DNA from: Lachnospiraceae bacterium
Lineage (GTDB): Bacteria; Bacillota; Clostridia; Lachnospirales; Lachnospiraceae
Assembly: GCA_022510725.1 (NCBI GenBank)
Contig: JAFLSW010000018.1
Span: 1 to 45,962, forward strand
Length of the DNA stretch: 45,962 bases
Direction: 5' to 3'
Positions 25,041 through 33,138 of this stretch are shown here, piece by piece (positions within the stretch are counted from its first letter, which is position 1; the number at the start of each line of letters is the position of its first letter). The notes beneath the pieces are model-generated. The model made no database searches. It saw only the letters and a list, made by a program, of their open reading frames with translations, and was not told the origin of the DNA. The position numbers and the translations under genes were made by a program.

Positions 25041-26486
25041 ATGAAAAATGAAACGATCATGCAATATTTTGAATGGTATCTGCCGGAGGATGCTTCCCAT
25101 TGGAAGCGGGCAGCCAAAGAAGCAAAGAATCTGGTAAAGGACGGGATCACAAAAGTGTGGTTTCCCCCTGCATATAAAGGTGCCTCCGGTATCCACGATG
25201 TAGGATACGGCGTTTATGACGGATATGATCTGGGCGAATTTGATCAAAAAGGAACCATACCTACCAAATACGGCACCAAGGAAGAGTACATAAAGGCAGT
25301 TAAAGCCATGCAAAAGGCAGGGATAGAAGTGCTGGGAGATATGGTATTAAATCATCGTATGGGCGCCGATGAAAAGGAGTGGGTCAATGCGGTGGAAGAT
25401 CAGGCAGGAAACCGGCTGGAGGTCATATCGGGAGAAAAGCAGATTGAAGCCTGGACCAAATTTACCTATTCTGGGAGGGGCGGCAAATATTCCGATTTTA
25501 CATGGAATGCAGTTCACTTTGATGGTGTGGACTGGGATGATCATGAAAAAAGAAACGGTGTTTTTCTTTTCCAAAATAAGGAATGGGATAAGGAAGTAGA
25601 TGGAGAAAATGTCAATTATGATTATCTCATGGGTGCCGATCTAGATTTAGACCATCCGGAGGTGAAAGAAGAGCTTGACCGATTTGGTAAATGGTATATG
25701 GATGAAACCGGCATAGATGGCTTCCGACTGGATGCGGTAAAACATATGAATGCAGGATTTTATCGTGATTGGCTAAGATCCATGAAATCCTATATGAATA
25801 AAAATCTGTTTGCGGTAGGAGAATATTGGAGTGCTGATCTTTCTAAATTAAAAGGCTATCTGGCAAAAACGGAAGGCGAGATGCGTTTGTTTGATGTTCC
25901 CCTTCATTTCCGCTTTTTTGATATTTCTCATGGAAATGGGTCCTATGATATGGGCAGACTGTTTGAAAATACTTTGGTAGAGACAGATGGGGAACATGCA
26001 GTAACCTTTGTGGATAATCATGATACGCAGCCGGGGCAGGCTCTTTGTACTTTTGTGATGGACTGGTTTAAGCCTTTGGCATATGGGATCATTCTATTAC
26101 AGGAAAAAGGGGTTCCCTGTGTTTTTTATGGAGATTATTATGGTATTCCCCACGACGGGATAGAATCGGTAAAGCATCTTAGAGAATTAATGCGGATCCG
26201 ACAAAGCCTTGCTTACGGAACAGAGCATGATTATTATGACCATCATGATGTGGTCGGTTTTACCAGGGAAGGCCTGGGAAAAGATGACGGACTTGCCCTG
26301 CTGATCAGTGATGGACCGGGAGGCACTAAAGAAATGTTCGTTGGAGCTGCTCACGGAGGACAGATTTATGTGGATGCCCTGGGGAATTGTCCGGAAGAAG
26401 TTATGGTTGATTCCGATGGAAAAGGTATATTCCGTGTGGAAGGCGGTTCCATTTCCGTCTGGATTTCAAAAACTGCAATTTTTTAG
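25041..26486 (+). CDS. Cytoplasmic alpha-amylase, GH13 (subfamily 5 type)
   Basis: A 481-aa glycosyl hydrolase without a signal peptide, starting MKNETIMQYFEWYLP. ATG 25041 follows AGGGG; the upstream part of the open frame overlaps the terminator. Catalytic residues are visible: nucleophile Asp231 in GFRLDAVKHM, acid/base Glu261 in AVGEYWS and Asp328 in FVDNHDTQPG; DMVLNH is conserved region I. QYFEWYLP and DWDDHEKRNG are typical of liquefying GH13_5 amylases. It probably degrades internal glycogen or imported maltodextrin. A complete active site contrasts with the degenerate GH13 gene at 40.6 kb. Confidence 0.92.
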   Translation: MKNETIMQYFEWYLPEDASHWKRAAKEAKNLVKDGITKVWFPPAYKGASGIHDVGYGVYDGYDLGEFDQKGTIPTKYGTKEEYIKAVKAMQKAGIEVLGDMVLNHRMGADEKEWVNAVEDQAGNRLEVISGEKQIEAWTKFTYSGRGGKYSDFTWNAVHFDGVDWDDHEKRNGVFLFQNKEWDKEVDGENVNYDYLMGADLDLDHPEVKEELDRFGKWYMDETGIDGFRLDAVKHMNAGFYRDWLRSMKSYMNKNLFAVGEYWSADLSKLKGYLAKTEGEMRLFDVPLHFRFFDISHGNGSYDMGRLFENTLVETDGEHAVTFVDNHDTQPGQALCTFVMDWFKPLAYGIILLQEKGVPCVFYGDYYGIPHDGIESVKHLRELMRIRQSLAYGTEHDYYDHHDVVGFTREGLGKDDGLALLISDGPGGTKEMFVGAAHGGQIYVDALGNCPEEVMVDSDGKGIFRVEGGSISVWISKTAIF

Positions 26487-26515
26487 TTGAAAAAGGGAAA
26501 CCTTTATGTTAGAAT
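26487..26515 (+). promoter_or_regulatory. SigA-type promoter of secG
   Basis: TTGAAA at 26487-26492, 17-nt spacer, TAGAAT at 26510-26515, just after the amylase stop. secG starts 31 nt later. Confidence 0.6.
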
Positions 26516-26545
26516 AAGCATTGTTTGACATTAGGAGGGTCAGAA

Positions 26546-26785
26546 ATGGGTACATTAAGATTGATATTAACAATTATTTATATATTTGATTGCTTATTTT
26601 TAGCAGTAGTCGTATTAATGCAGGAAGGCAAATCCGCAGGACTGGGATCCATCAGCGGAGCAGCCGAAAGCTATTGGGGCAAAAATAAAGGACGCTCCAT
26701 GGAAGGGAAACTGGTAACTCTCACAAAGTTTGCAGCGATCCTGTTCCTGGTTCTGTCCGCAGTACTGAACATCAACAGATTTTGA
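26546..26785 (+). CDS. secG: Preprotein translocase subunit SecG
   Basis: A 79-aa membrane protein of the SecYEG channel with two spans (about 4-22 and 55-75) and the conserved cytoplasmic loop VVLMQEGKSAGLGSISGAAE. ATG 26546 follows AGGAGG at ideal distance; an upstream in-frame ATG at 26525 lies before that site. The length is normal. secG-rnr-smpB-ssrA is a conserved firmicute order, and a strong terminator follows immediately. Confidence 0.95.
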   Translation: MGTLRLILTIIYIFDCLFLAVVVLMQEGKSAGLGSISGAAESYWGKNKGRSMEGKLVTLTKFAAILFLVLSAVLNINRF

Positions 26786-26790
26786 CCAAA

Positions 26791-26822
26791 AGCACTCTTG
26801 CAGTAAGCAAGGGTGCTTTTTT
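26791..26822 (+). terminator. Intrinsic terminator after secG
   Basis: AGCACTCTTGC (26791-26801) pairs with GCAAGGGTGCT (26807-26817) with one T-G wobble around AGTAA, followed by TTTTT. It lies only 25 nt before rnr, so part of the transcription may read through. Confidence 0.8.
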
Positions 26823-26846
26823 ACGCAAAGGCATAAGGCAAGCGAA

Positions 26847-28826
26847 ATGAAAGAGTTTAAGGAAAGAAAGCAGGATATTTTAAATTATACAGAAGAAGAA
26901 ACTATTTGCGGCACCTTTATCGGCAATGCCAAAGGCTTTGGCTTTGTGGAAGTGGAGGGAGAAAAAGAAGATTATTATGTACCGGAAGGAAAGGTAAACG
27001 GCGCTTTCCATCAGGATACGGTGCAGGTCGTCTTACTTCCCGGCAAGAGAGGAAAACGGCGGGAGGTTCGGGTAGTAAAGATCCTGAACAGGGGGATTTC
27101 CCGGGTGATCGGGACTTTTGAACCCAGCAGAAACTATGGATTTGTAGTGCCGGACAACAGTAAACTGGGAAAAGATATCTTTATTCCCAAGGAATATACA
27201 AAGCATGCTGTGGATGGTCATAAGGTAGTGGTGGATATCACCGACTACGGAGACGATAAAAGAAATCCGGAAGGAAAGATCGTAGAGATTTTGGGACACA
27301 GGGATGATCCCGGTGTAGATATTCTTTCCATTGTAAGAAACTATGATCTGCCGGAAGAATTTCCCGAAAAAGTGACAAAACAGGCGGAGCGAGCTTCCAA
27401 ACCAGTGTCCGATGCGGACAGAACAGGCAGGATAGACTTAAGAGATACCTTGATGATAACCATAGACGGGGAAGATGCCAAAGATCTGGATGATGCGGTA
27501 AGCGTCAGTGTAAAAGAGGGCATCTATCATCTTGGCGTACACATTGCGGATGTGGCAAATTATGTGCAGGAAAATTCTGCATTGGATAGAGAAGCATTAA
27601 AGCGCGGCACCAGCGTTTACCTGGTGGATCGGGTCATTCCCATGCTACCACACACCCTTTCAAACGGTATCTGCTCCTTAAATCAGGGAGAAGACAGACT
27701 GGCTTTAAGCTGTCTCATGGATATCAATGCCCAGGGGGAAGTGGTGGATTACCGCATTGTGGAGACTGTGATCCGTGTGGATCATCGTATGACCTATACT
27801 GCGGTAGCTGCCATGCTGGAAGCAAAGGATCAGGAGCTGATAGACGCCTATCATGATATTTATCCCATGCTTTTGGAAATGGAAAAGCTGGCGGCGATCC
27901 TTCGGAAAAAGAGGAAGGAGCGGGGCTCCATTGATTTTGGCATGAGAGAATGCAAGATCCATCTGGATGAAACAGGAAGACCCATTGAGATCCTGCCTTA
28001 TGAGAGAAATGTAGCCACAAAGCTGATCGAGGATTTCATGCTGATCGCCAACGAAACCGTTGCCTCCCATTTTTATTGGCTGGAGTTACCCTTTGTTTAC
28101 CGTAGTCATGAAGCCCCCGATCCGGATAAGATCAAAAAGCTTGCTACCTTTATCCGCAATTTCGGTTATTATTTAAAAGCTTCCAAGGAGGAACTCCATC
28201 CCAAGGAATTCCAGAAGCTTTTGACCAAAATAGAAGGTAGCAAGGAAGAGACTTTGATCAGCAGACTGACCTTACGCAGCATGCAGCAGGCCCATTATAC
28301 CACCGAGTGTCTGGGGCACTTTGGTCTTGCATGTTCCACGTACTGCCATTTTACTTCCCCCATCAGAAGGTATCCGGATCTGCAGATCCATAGGATCATT
28401 AAGGATTTCCTGAGAGGAAGATTGTTGGAAGATAAAGTCATTCATTATCAAAGTATTTTACCGGGGGTATGTAAACAGACCTCGGACCTGGAACGCCGTG
28501 CGGACGAAGCGGAGCGGGAAACGGATAAATGCAAAAAGGCACAGTATATGGGAGAACGGATCGGAGAAGTCTTTGACGGCGTGATCTCCGGAGTTACCGC
28601 TTTTGGTATTTATGTGGAATTGCCCAATACCGTAGAAGGTCTGGTGCACATTTCCAAAATACCGGGAGACTATTACATTTATGATGAAAATGCTTATGAG
28701 ATCTATGGGGAAAGGACAGGAAAAACCTATAAGCTGGGACAGCAGGTGAGAGTAAAGGTAAAGGATGTGGATTTTATTTCCCATACCATTGATTTTGACC
28801 TAAAAGAAGCAGAAAGTGAGGAATAG
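26847..28826 (+). CDS. rnr: Ribonuclease R (short form)
   Basis: A 659-aa RNase II family 3'-5' exoribonuclease that degrades structured RNA and works with SmpB and tmRNA in decay of non-stop messages. Two cold-shock-like OB domains come first ([13 protein letters not shown] and [12 protein letters not shown]), then the RNB catalytic domain with [11 protein letters not shown] (metal-binding Asp series) and [13 protein letters not shown], then a C-terminal S1 domain ([19 protein letters not shown]). It lacks the N-terminal winged-helix part of longer homologues such as the 779-aa Bacillus protein. The ribosome site before ATG 26847 is weak. Confidence 0.93.
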   Translation: MKEFKERKQDILNYTEEETICGTFIGNAKGFGFVEVEGEKEDYYVPEGKVNGAFHQDTVQVVLLPGKRGKRREVRVVKILNRGISRVIGTFEPSRNYGFVVPDNSKLGKDIFIPKEYTKHAVDGHKVVVDITDYGDDKRNPEGKIVEILGHRDDPGVDILSIVRNYDLPEEFPEKVTKQAERASKPVSDADRTGRIDLRDTLMITIDGEDAKDLDDAVSVSVKEGIYHLGVHIADVANYVQENSALDREALKRGTSVYLVDRVIPMLPHTLSNGICSLNQGEDRLALSCLMDINAQGEVVDYRIVETVIRVDHRMTYTAVAAMLEAKDQELIDAYHDIYPMLLEMEKLAAILRKKRKERGSIDFGMRECKIHLDETGRPIEILPYERNVATKLIEDFMLIANETVASHFYWLELPFVYRSHEAPDPDKIKKLATFIRNFGYYLKASKEELHPKEFQKLLTKIEGSKEETLISRLTLRSMQQAHYTTECLGHFGLACSTYCHFTSPIRRYPDLQIHRIIKDFLRGRLLEDKVIHYQSILPGVCKQTSDLERRADEAERETDKCKKAQYMGERIGEVFDGVISGVTAFGIYVELPNTVEGLVHISKIPGDYYIYDENAYEIYGERTGKTYKLGQQVRVKVKDVDFISHTIDFDLKEAESEE

Positions 28827-28828
28827 TT

Positions 28829-29293
28829 ATGGGAAAAGACACCATGAAGCTGGTGGCTAACAATAAAAAAGCCTACCACGATTACTTTATAGATGAAAAA
28901 TATGAAGCCGGCATTGAGCTGCACGGTACGGAAGTCAAATCTCTTCGCATGGGGAAGTGCAGCATCAAGGAGTCCTTTGTGCGTATTGAAAACGGGGAAG
29001 CCTTTGCCTATGGTATGAATATCAGTCCATACGAAAAGGGCAATATATTCAATAAGGATCCCCTTCGTATCAAGCGGCTTTTGCTGCACAAAAGCGAGAT
29101 CAATAAGTTAGCGGGAAAGATGGCGGAAAAAGGCTTTACCCTGATTCCCTTACAGGTCTATTTTAAAGACGGCAGGGCTAAGGTGGAGATCGGACTTGCC
29201 AGAGGTAAAAAGCTGTATGACAAGCGAGAAGATATTGCCAAAAAGGATCTAAGAAGAGAGCACGAAAGAGAATTTAAGATCCGTAATTTATAG
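28829..29293 (+). CDS. smpB: SsrA-binding protein SmpB
   Basis: A 154-aa OB-fold RNA-binding protein that carries tmRNA to stalled ribosomes. [39 protein letters not shown] and the C-terminal basic helix [19 protein letters not shown] are standard. ATG 28829 follows GAGGAA; the later ATG at 28844 is also possible. It begins 2 nt after rnr, and its RNA partner ssrA lies just downstream. Confidence 0.95.
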   Translation: MGKDTMKLVANNKKAYHDYFIDEKYEAGIELHGTEVKSLRMGKCSIKESFVRIENGEAFAYGMNISPYEKGNIFNKDPLRIKRLLLHKSEINKLAGKMAEKGFTLIPLQVYFKDGRAKVEIGLARGKKLYDKREDIAKKDLRREHEREFKIRNL

Positions 29294-29326
29294 GAAAAAA
29301 TTGTTTCAAATTTGTTTTATGGACAG

Positions 29327-29355
29327 TTGACGGAAGGCATCTTTGGACATAAAAT
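29327..29355 (+). promoter_or_regulatory. SigA-type promoter of ssrA
   Basis: TTGACG at 29327-29332, 17-nt spacer, TAAAAT at 29350-29355. Transcription would start near 29362, leaving a short leader removed from the mature 5' end at 29384. Confidence 0.6.
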
Positions 29356-29383
29356 AAAGTTAAGAATATTGAAAATTGAATAT

Positions 29384-29720
29384 GGGGCAGTAAAGGTTTC
29401 GACAGGGGTCTTGCAGCTGGAGAAGCTATCCGGAGCTAAACGTTAGATTGCAAAACTTAAAAATAAACGCTGACGAAAAATTAGCATTCGCTGCCTAATG
29501 GCAGCTGTCCGACTGAGTGCACCTACACATTCAGACCCGGGCATCGACTTTGTAGGAAACGACATGGCTTAAGCTTTGCGGCTATGGGCGTATCATGAAG
29601 CTACCGAACCCGAAAGGATGTCAGTTTCCGTTCGGGGAAGGGAATCCTAATTAACTGACTACGATAGTAGAAGGACAGGGAATGGGCTTTTGGACACGGG
29701 TTCGACTCCCGTCTGCTCCA
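29384..29720 (+). ncRNA. ssrA: tmRNA (transfer-messenger RNA)
   Basis: About 337 nt. The 5' end GGGGCAG pairs with CTGCTCC at 29713-29719, including the third-pair G-U that marks alanine acceptance; GGTTTCGACAGGGG and GGACACGGGTTCGACTCC are the conserved D-like and T-arm parts. The discriminator A29720 is followed by TCC, so CCA is not encoded. The tag reading frame ends in GCTGACGAAAAATTAGCA then TTCGCTGCCTAA (stop 29496-29498), giving a C-terminus ADEKLAFAA, the usual protease signal type. The frame upstream reads CAA AAC TTA from 29451 rather than beginning with an alanine codon. Confidence 0.95.
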
Positions 29721-29724
29721 TCCA

Positions 29725-29763
29725 AAAAATCGATGAAACTCCAAAAGGATTTCATCGATTTTT
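29725..29763. terminator. Terminator of ssrA, also usable from the minus strand
   Basis: AAAAATCGATGAAA (29725-29738) pairs with TTTCATCGATTTTT (29750-29763), with an extra TCC/GGA pair in the loop. It ends in a T run on both strands and overlaps the stop codon of the convergent hxlR-type gene. Confidence 0.8.
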
Positions 29764-30081
29764 ATCTCCCCATTCGCACATTTGATCCAGAATGGGGATG
29801 AGGGACTCGCCCCGTTTGGTGAGGCTGTACTCAACTTTGGGCGGAATCTGAGGATATTCCTTTCGGTTGATCAATCCATCCATTTCCAACTGCTTTAGGG
29901 TGGAACTGAGGGTCTTATATGTGATGCTGCCGATGTATTTTTGCATCTCATTGAAACGGACTACTTTAAATTCCATCAGGGTATATAAAATAAACATTTT
30001 ATATTTTCCCTGAATCAGGGACATAGTATAGTTAAAGCCGGTTTCCTCCAGCTTACAATTGGATATGCATTCTTTATTCAT
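29752..30081 (-). CDS. HxlR-family winged-helix transcriptional regulator
   Basis: A 109-aa dimeric regulator. ATG at 30081 follows CGGAGGAAAG; the longer frame to 30111 has no ribosome site. The winged helix holds SLIQGKYKMFILYTLMEF, then FNEMQKYIGSITYKTLSSTL as the recognition region and a wing GLINRKEYPQIPPKVEYSLT. Cys5 and Cys9 (ECISNC) lie in the N-terminal arm, where YodB/HypR-type HxlR proteins sense disulfide or electrophile stress. It is divergent from a flavin reductase gene, its probable target. Confidence 0.9.
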   Translation of the reverse strand: MNKECISNCKLEETGFNYTMSLIQGKYKMFILYTLMEFKVVRFNEMQKYIGSITYKTLSSTLKQLEMDGLINRKEYPQIPPKVEYSLTKRGESLIPILDQMCEWGDKNR

Positions 30082-30123
30082 AACACTTTCCTCCGAGATA
30101 GTATATATCATTTATGTGCGTAC

Positions 30124-30152
30124 TTGCATTTATAAACTGCGCTGGTTATAAA
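30124..30152 (+). promoter_or_regulatory. SigA-type promoter of the flavin reductase gene, with operator-like repeats
   Basis: TTGCAT at 30124-30129, 17-nt spacer, TATAAA at 30147-30152. The spacer and -10 contain two TTATAA units (30130-30135 and 30146-30151) that form an interrupted dyad, a plausible HxlR operator. The 123-bp gap also has to carry the promoter of the divergent regulator, which I could not pin down. Confidence 0.5.
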
Positions 30153-30204
30153 TATAGTATGGAAATCCAAGAAAGTCAAACAAAGAAAAACAGGAGGATA
30201 TAGC

Positions 30205-30777
30205 ATGAAAAAAGATTTTGGAGTAAAGCCATATTTGTTTCCTATGCCGACTTACATGATCGGCACCTACAACGAGGATGATACGGTTGATGTGATGATG
30301 ATGGCATGGGGCGGAATCTGTGCCGAGGATATGGTTGCATTGAACTTAGAAGCAGATCACAAAACCGTTGCCAATATCAAAGCAAGAGGTGCTTTTACCC
30401 TTGCCATTCCGGGAATGGATACATTAAAAGAATCTGATTTCCTGGGAATTGCCACATCCAATAAGATGGCGGATAAATTTGAAAGGACCGGTCTTCATGC
30501 CGTTAAGAGCGAGCGGGTGGATGCACCTGTTATTGAGGAATATCCCGTTACATTGGAATGTACCGTTGAAAGGATGGAAGATGAGCCATACGGACTGCGG
30601 GTTCTGGGAAAGATCGTCAATGTCCTTGCAGATGAGAAGGTCCTGGATGAAAAGGGAAAGATTGATGTCAGCAAGATCCATGCTTTTGTGTTTGATCAGA
30701 TGCAAAACGGCTATTATGCCATAGGAGAAAAGGTAGGGCAGGCATGGAACAGCGGTGCCGGTCTGATGAATAAATAG
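30205..30777 (+). CDS. Flavin reductase-like domain protein
   Basis: A 190-aa FMN-binding split-barrel protein of the flavoredoxin family. It starts MKKDFGVKPYLFPMPTYMIG behind CAGGAGG. DVMMMAWGGICAEDMVAL and NIKARGAFTLAIP are the flavin-contact strands, DFLGIATSNKMADKFERTG lies near the active site and the C-terminal VGQAWNSGAG region closes the fold. These proteins use NAD(P)H or act as flavin electron carriers. Its divergent HxlR neighbour suggests control by redox or electrophile stress. Confidence 0.88.
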   Translation: MKKDFGVKPYLFPMPTYMIGTYNEDDTVDVMMMAWGGICAEDMVALNLEADHKTVANIKARGAFTLAIPGMDTLKESDFLGIATSNKMADKFERTGLHAVKSERVDAPVIEEYPVTLECTVERMEDEPYGLRVLGKIVNVLADEKVLDEKGKIDVSKIHAFVFDQMQNGYYAIGEKVGQAWNSGAGLMNK

Positions 30778-30802
30778 GCTGACAGGGAATGCGATAAATA
30801 GG

Positions 30803-30832
30803 TTGTGGATTAAGAATAATATGTGGTATAAT
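30803..30832 (+). promoter_or_regulatory. Promoter of the dCMP-deaminase-family gene
   Basis: TTGTGG at 30803-30808, 18-nt spacer, TATAAT at 30827-30832 with an extended TGTGG immediately before it. Transcription starts near 30839, leaving a leader of about 95 nt that holds a hairpin. Confidence 0.65.
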
Positions 30833-30861
30833 CTCTGCAAAGAGCAGAGTTAAGTGGTCAG

Positions 30862-30898
30862 ATGGGAAGATGCCAAGCTTGCTTGAGCGTCTTCCCAT
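30862..30898 (+). promoter_or_regulatory. Leader hairpin before the dCMP-deaminase-family gene
   Basis: ATGGGAAGA (30862-30870) pairs with TCTTCCCAT (30890-30898), with a further CAAGC/GCTTG top stem (30874-30878 with 30881-30885). No strong T run follows, so it is not an ordinary terminator. It may be a control element or simply a repeat; the function is unknown. Confidence 0.4.
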
Positions 30899-30932
30899 TT
30901 CAATATTTAAAGAGCGAAGCGAGAGGTGGAAC

Positions 30933-31424
30933 ATGGTCAAACCGGAAAAGGGAGAAAGAATATCCAAAATTGATACCTACTTAAATTGTGCGGAAGCCTT
31001 TGCTTACCGAAGTACCTGTATTAAAAGAAAATATGGCGCAGTGATCGTAAAGGATGATGTGGTGATCTCCACGGGCTATAACGGTTCTCCCAGAGGCTAT
31101 GAGAATTGCTGTGATTTGGGCACTTGTCCCCGGATGGAGCGGAATATGCATCAGGGGGACGGATACAGCATTTGCAGAGCCGTCCATGCGGAAGCCAATG
31201 CCTTGTTGAACTGTTCCAGGCAGCAGACCATAGGGGCGGATCTGTATCTGACAGGTGTTAATCCGGAGGATAATTCCATTCATAAGGCAAAGCCCTGTCC
31301 CATATGCGCAAGAAGCATTATACAGGCAGGCATCAAAAATGTGATTTTGAGAACAGAAGACGGACCGAATAAATATATGGTCCTACCGGCAGATAAACTG
31401 GAATGGGTAAAAGAGCCGGAGTAA
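30933..31424 (+). CDS. dCMP deaminase family protein (ComEB-like)
   Basis: A 163-aa zinc-dependent cytidine/deoxycytidylate deaminase. HAEANALLN carries the zinc His and catalytic Glu, and PCPICARSII carries the two zinc cysteines; YNGSPRGYENCC and CPRMERNMHQGDGYSICRAVH match the dCMP-deaminase (ComEB) type. ATG 30933 follows GAGAGGTGG; the upstream part of the frame overlaps the leader hairpin. It supplies dUMP for thymidylate synthesis. Confidence 0.88.
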   Translation: MVKPEKGERISKIDTYLNCAEAFAYRSTCIKRKYGAVIVKDDVVISTGYNGSPRGYENCCDLGTCPRMERNMHQGDGYSICRAVHAEANALLNCSRQQTIGADLYLTGVNPEDNSIHKAKPCPICARSIIQAGIKNVILRTEDGPNKYMVLPADKLEWVKEPE

Positions 31425-31434
31425 AGAAGCTGAC

Positions 31435-32169
31435 ATGAATCATATCAAACAATTTTTAGTAGCATTTATTCCAAGGCATGTAAACAATAGCGTTGTTCTT
31501 AAGGTATATCAGCTGTTGGCGCTGTTTCCCGTGCCCAAAAAGATCAGAAAGAAAAATCATGACCATAATGCAGCGCAGTTTCAAAATGCCAAGTGGGATT
31601 TTTTGACTGTGCCTTTTGCTTATATTGAAAATCAAAATGAGTGGGGAGAAATTCGATATGGGTGGGGACCTCATCACAATATGAAGTATTCCGGCTGTGA
31701 GATCATTGCTACCTTCAATGCACTAAAAGCATTGAGAAAAGCCGGCTCACCGGATTTTATGGCAGAGCTTATCAGTGAGTATGAAACACATGGCGCGGCA
31801 CTATGGGGCGAGTTTGGTGTATCACCTTTTGCCATTGAAGCTTATTTGAAAAGACATGGATTTTCGGTTGTGATAGCAAAAAAGGATGATGACGGGGCTT
31901 TGGATATAGTGGATAGCCAGTGTCGGGTTTTCATTGCCACCGTCTATAATAATGTAAACGATATCACCAGACAGGTACATACCATATGCATTACCAAAGA
32001 AGAAAACAGATACATCATTCACAATGCATATCGCAGGAATCAAAACGGCATATATGTGGCGAGCATTTCTTATGCTACATTGAAAGAAGCCATCGATCAT
32101 GTATCAGGGCATGAGGTAAAGCTGCTTTATCTGATCGGGATAGAAGTAAAGCTTTCAACTTATTCATGA
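31435..32169 (+). CDS. Unrecognised protein, possibly C39-peptidase-like
   Basis: A 244-aa protein of no family I can name with confidence. It starts MNHIKQFLVAFIPRH, with no signal peptide and a poor ribosome site (GGAG 13 nt away). The core runs YSGCEIIATFNALKAL (Cys88), EFGVSPFAIEAYLKRHGFSV, RQVHTICITKEENRY (His182) and IHNAY (Asn197). That order and the GCExxAxxNAL helix resemble papain-like C39-type peptidases, so Cys88-His182-Asn197 is a plausible catalytic set. It starts 10 nt after the deaminase gene and probably shares its transcript. Confidence 0.55.
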   Translation: MNHIKQFLVAFIPRHVNNSVVLKVYQLLALFPVPKKIRKKNHDHNAAQFQNAKWDFLTVPFAYIENQNEWGEIRYGWGPHHNMKYSGCEIIATFNALKALRKAGSPDFMAELISEYETHGAALWGEFGVSPFAIEAYLKRHGFSVVIAKKDDDGALDIVDSQCRVFIATVYNNVNDITRQVHTICITKEENRYIIHNAYRRNQNGIYVASISYATLKEAIDHVSGHEVKLLYLIGIEVKLSTYS

Positions 32170-32172
32170 AAG

Positions 32173-32196
32173 CCCCGGAGAATAAGCTCTCCGGGG
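32173..32196. terminator. Bidirectional hairpin between convergent genes
   Basis: CCCCGGAGA (32173-32181) pairs perfectly with TCTCCGGGG (32188-32196) around ATAAGC. The T runs are weak on both sides, but its place between two convergent stop codons suggests it ends both transcripts. Confidence 0.65.
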
Positions 32197-32212
32197 ATTT
32201 ATGACACTATCC

Positions 32213-32839
32213 TTAATTATTGCCGCATCCGCAGCCGTCATTGCGATTGTCGAATTCGGGATTGTACTGATAGAAGTTTACGGGATCTAAGTTTTCCTGT
32301 ACCATGCGCAATGCTTCACCGAATCTCTGGAAGTGAACGATCTCTCTTTCGCGCAGGAAGCGGATGGGAGCGCACACATCGGGATCTTTTACCATGCGCA
32401 GGATGTTGTCGTAGGTGGTGCGGGCTTTCTGTTCTGCAGCCAGATCCTCAAACAGGTCTGTGATGATATCGCCCTTGGATTGGAACTGGCAGCTGTTAAA
32501 GGGAATGCCCCCTGCCGCCTGAGGCCAGAGCGCTAAAGTATGATCTACATAATAGGGAGCGAAACCCTGTTTTTCGATCTCCTCCATGCTTAAGTTTTTG
32601 GTCAGCTGATATACAATGGTACCCACCATTTCAAAGTGCCCCAGTTCTTCTGTACCGATGTCGGTCAAAAGGCCTGCTACCTCTTTGTAGGGAATGGTAT
32701 AGCGTTGAGACAGATAGCGCATGGAAGCGCCCAGCTCTCCGTCGGGACCGCCGTACTGGCTGATGATGATCTTGGCAATTTCCGCATTGGGTGTCTTGAT
32801 ATTAATGGGAAACTGCAGTCTTTTTTCATAATTCCACAT
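32213..32839 (-). CDS. cotJC: Spore coat protein CotJC, manganese-catalase fold
   Basis: A 208-aa ferritin-like di-manganese catalase homologue of the inner spore coat. Metal ligands are visible in ASMRYLSQRY, TEELGHFEMVG, AAEQKARTTYD and REIVHFQRFGEAL. The C-terminus ends in a Cys/Gly/Asn tail (NRNDGCGCGNN) not needed for catalysis. It shares one base with cotJB (TAATG) and is the last gene of the cotJ operon. It may remove peroxide or cross-link coat proteins. Confidence 0.95.
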   Translation of the reverse strand: MWNYEKRLQFPINIKTPNAEIAKIIISQYGGPDGELGASMRYLSQRYTIPYKEVAGLLTDIGTEELGHFEMVGTIVYQLTKNLSMEEIEKQGFAPYYVDHTLALWPQAAGGIPFNSCQFQSKGDIITDLFEDLAAEQKARTTYDNILRMVKDPDVCAPIRFLREREIVHFQRFGEALRMVQENLDPVNFYQYNPEFDNRNDGCGCGNN

Positions 32840-33138
32840 TAGTTACATCCTCCTTCCCAAGGGAGCGGCATATCCGCCCATTTCCAATTTTTGCAATCAT
32901 TATAAACAGCATCACTTACCTTAAGAGGACCGTACTGGCAGGCATATTCCTCACACAGACGATTATAGATGGTAATATACTGTTTGATATAAGCAACAGC
33001 ATCCTGATCCTGTGAATGGGTATCCAGATATTCGGTCAGGTCCACGATTGCAAAGCTGATCATGGAAATTTCCTTTAACAGTTTTTCTCTGCTCATATTT
33101 CTGCCGTATTGTGCGTTTGTTGTATCTTCATACATCAT
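32839..33138 (-). CDS. cotJB: Spore coat protein CotJB
   Basis: A 99-aa protein with the family pattern LLKEISMISFAIVDLTEYLDTH and a Trp-rich C-terminus NWKWADMPLPWEGGCN. The start at ATG 33138 is set by a 4-nt overlap with the cotJA stop and by GGAGGG 7 nt upstream; an ATG at 33144 lies too close to that site. CotJB is required with CotJC for its coat placement; its own biochemistry is unknown. Confidence 0.92.
   Translation of the reverse strand: MMYEDTTNAQYGRNMSREKLLKEISMISFAIVDLTEYLDTHSQDQDAVAYIKQYITIYNRLCEEYACQYGPLKVSDAVYNDCKNWKWADMPLPWEGGCN

Noticed and set aside
29601-29834. 77-aa minus-strand open frame containing GWSRRESNPCPKAHS
   Set aside because: It is the antisense of tmRNA, including the T-arm; such peptides are a known false call at tRNA-like genes.
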